Assembly: GCA_031262635.1 (NCBI GenBank)
Contig: JAISHN010000037.1
Span: 1-5,339 of the forward strand
DNA: 5,339 bases
Source of the DNA: Holosporaceae bacterium
GTDB lineage: Bacteria > Pseudomonadota > Alphaproteobacteria > UBA3830
Direction: 5' to 3'
In this document: positions 5,099 through 5,339 of the stretch, in pieces
Layout: every line of letters starts with the position of its first letter
Position numbering within the stretch: the first letter of the stretch is position 1
The notes under the pieces: model-generated
Database searches by the model: none
Told to the model about the DNA's origin: nothing
Seen by the model: only the letters and a program-made list of their open reading frames with translations
Program-made: the position numbers and the translations under genes

Positions 5099-5339
5099 GG
5101 GGCAGGCGCCTAATAGGTTTAACCGGTAGATTTGAGGATAGATTTAAGGTCTTTTAGGAGCTTAGAAGGTTCTCCGACGTTAAATCTCCGCTCGCGCTTC
5201 TTAAGAAACAAATAAAAATACCTTTTGTCAATCCCATTAAACTTTCTCAAATGCCTCTTAGCTTGATTCCAAAAATTCTCTATCCCGTTTATGTGATTGT
5301 GTTTCTTCGCAAACGTCTGCGTATGATTTATACGATAAT
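5099..5339 (-). mobile_element. IS1595-family insertion sequence, 3' end, runs off window
   Basis: The element holds the C-terminal part of an IS1595-type transposase. Its outer end is placed at 5099, where the sequence changes to GGGGCAGGCGCCTAATAGG, a plausible terminal repeat beginning with a G run as in this family. The partner repeat lies outside the window, so the border is inferred. The 8 bases between the stop of the preceding gene and the proposed end, TTTAATAA (5091-5098), have the length of the target duplication usual for IS1595. Confidence 0.7.
5119..5339 (-). CDS. IS1595-family (ISXO2-like) transposase, C-terminal fragment
   Basis: Read on the minus strand from the window edge, the frame gives YRINHTQTFAKKHNHINGIE, then NFWNQAKRHLRKFNGIDKRY, and ends after LKDLKSILKSTG at the stop 5121-5119 (72 full codons visible). 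The NHINGIENFWNQAKRHLRKFNG block is the hallmark end of the DDE_Tnp_IS1595 domain, and the Glu of GIENFW (codon 5280-5278) is the expected last catalytic residue. No stop or shift breaks the visible part. The N-terminus lies outside. The same-orientation N-terminal fragment at 1-55 may be from a sister copy. Confidence 0.92.
   Translation of the reverse strand, partial: YRINHTQTFAKKHNHINGIENFWNQAKRHLRKFNGIDKRYFYLFLKKRERRFNVGEPSKLLKDLKSILKSTG

Overview
The window looks like a piece of a Gram-negative bacterial chromosome (or a plasmid or contig from one) with modest GC content and many mobile or repeated sequences. The best lineage hint is the sigma-54 activator at 3906-5090, whose motifs (RRIGKFEEA, ATSNRNL, ENFVHRSVLL) read most like FlbD, the flagellar regulator of Alphaproteobacteria. 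A host-associated or IS-rich alphaproteobacterium is therefore plausible, but this rests on memory of family motifs and not on a search.

Layout. 1-55 (minus): first 18 codons of an IS1595-family transposase, cut by the window edge. About 162-1304: an accessory, non-coding zone made of dispersed palindromic repeats and an IS110-family element (267-841, minus) whose transposase has lost its middle but whose 5' non-coding end still looks like a complete bridge RNA. 1305-1508: upstream region of the next gene. 1509-3413 (plus): a 634-residue secreted protein that reads as a short fimbrial-usher-like outer-membrane barrel, followed by a strong intrinsic terminator. 3487-3834 (plus): YraN/UPF0102 endonuclease-like protein. 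3906-5090 (plus): FlbD-like sigma-54 activator. 5099-5339 (minus): 3' end of a second IS1595-family element, running off the window.

Main result. The IS110 remnant can be read as an RNA-guided recombination unit. Four short matches link its putative bridge RNA to the sequences at the two element ends, in the order and sense expected for left-target, right-target, left-donor and right-donor guides, with a shared AT core. Removing the element rejoins two halves of a palindromic repeat of the same family as the intact copy at 1192-1304. The guide region itself resembles an arm of that repeat, so the element appears to have been targeted to this repeat family.

The three chromosomal genes do not form an obvious pathway: an envelope protein isolated by its own terminator, then a possible two-gene unit of a nuclease-like housekeeping protein and a transcription activator. 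Both window edges lie inside same-orientation IS1595 transposase genes, so the window may be an assembly contig cut at a repeat, or the unit between two direct IS copies.
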